Shown in pieces: positions 60,823 to 64,000 of a DNA stretch of 64,000 nt. The stretch is from Amorphochlora amoebiformis (Eukaryota; Cercozoa; Chlorarachniophyceae). The stretch is taken from assembly GCA_054601695.1 (NCBI GenBank), contig BAAHQB010000001.1, positions 1-64,000 on the forward strand, written 5' to 3'. The notes beneath the pieces are model-generated. The model saw only the letters and a list, made by a program, of their open reading frames with translations, did not search any database and had not been told where the DNA came from. Made by a program: the position numbers and the translations under genes. The number at the start of each line of letters is the position of its first letter. The stretch's first letter is position 1.

Positions 60823-60996
60823 TGGATGCATACCTTTCACGCGACCGCCGTCGGTATACGTACGTACGTGCGTACCTACATACGTTTTCGAACTATCATA
60901 GGCCGCTCGCTACTAGGCTAGCGCAGGATGCATACCTTTCACGCGACCGCCGTCGGTATACGTACGTACGTGCGTACCTATATACGTTTTCGAACT
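60823..60996. repeat. 70 bp direct repeat in a CTAG/GTAC island
   Basis: Two almost identical 70 bp copies (GGATGCATACCTTTCACGCG start, GTTTTCGAAC end) at about 60823-60892 and 60926-60996 differ at one or two bases. Both contain TACGTACGTACGTGCGTAC. They open a CTAG/GTAC-rich island that runs to about 61850. Confidence 0.92.

Positions 60997-64000
<3,004 letters not shown>

Overview
This is the left end of a linear nuclear chromosome of a eukaryote. It opens with about 84 perfect CCCTAA units (TTAGGG-type telomere). It carries genes with many GT-AG introns, and almost every long intron is filled with (TA)n and other simple repeats. I assembled exons by eye from splice sites, reading phase and protein-family similarity. 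All 61 introns placed this way are GT-AG and keep the reading frame. The protein set (mitochondrial ribosomal protein, TM9 protein, Msp1-type AAA ATPase, PDI-like protein, extended SDR plus methyltransferase) fits a free-living unicellular eukaryote such as an alga or other protist. TTAGGG telomeres are too widespread to narrow this further.

Layout: telomere (6-508); a secreted thioredoxin-fold PDI-like gene on the minus strand (7256 to about 1696); divergent from it, a small one-TM protein gene (7418-7700). A gene-poor stretch follows with a broken hAT transposase (about 9018-10063) between two arrays of ATTATTCGAATAAT-type palindromes. Next is an apparently intact Ty3/gypsy-like LTR retrotransposon (10597-16273, minus strand). 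Then comes a divergent pair: an ankyrin-repeat protein (19090 to 16934, minus) and mitochondrial ribosomal protein mL43 (19252-21054, plus). After a CTAG-rich island with interstitial telomere-like repeats come two plus-strand genes in tandem: an extended-SDR/zinc-ribbon/methyltransferase fusion (24396-29542) and a GT2-like glycosyltransferase (29788-35410). The right half holds a second large divergent pair: a nine-TM TM9SF protein with 23 exons (50562 to 36105, minus) and an Msp1/ATAD1 AAA ATPase with 14 exons (50666-59853, plus). The last 4 kb has no gene I can support.

Three themes recur. (1) All three divergent gene pairs are only 103-161 bp apart, so they probably share promoters. (2) About 43 of the 61 introns contain a (TA)n array, while exons contain none. 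(3) Introns repeatedly carry degenerate tandem copies of the adjoining exon edge with its splice site (about ten cases), and one first exon is duplicated whole. Islands rich in CTAG and GTAC separate the gene groups.

The SDR-methyltransferase and glycosyltransferase genes are a candidate sugar or cell-surface glycan pair. Both enzymatic domains of the fusion protein look degenerate at key catalytic positions, so the protein may not act as its families usually do.
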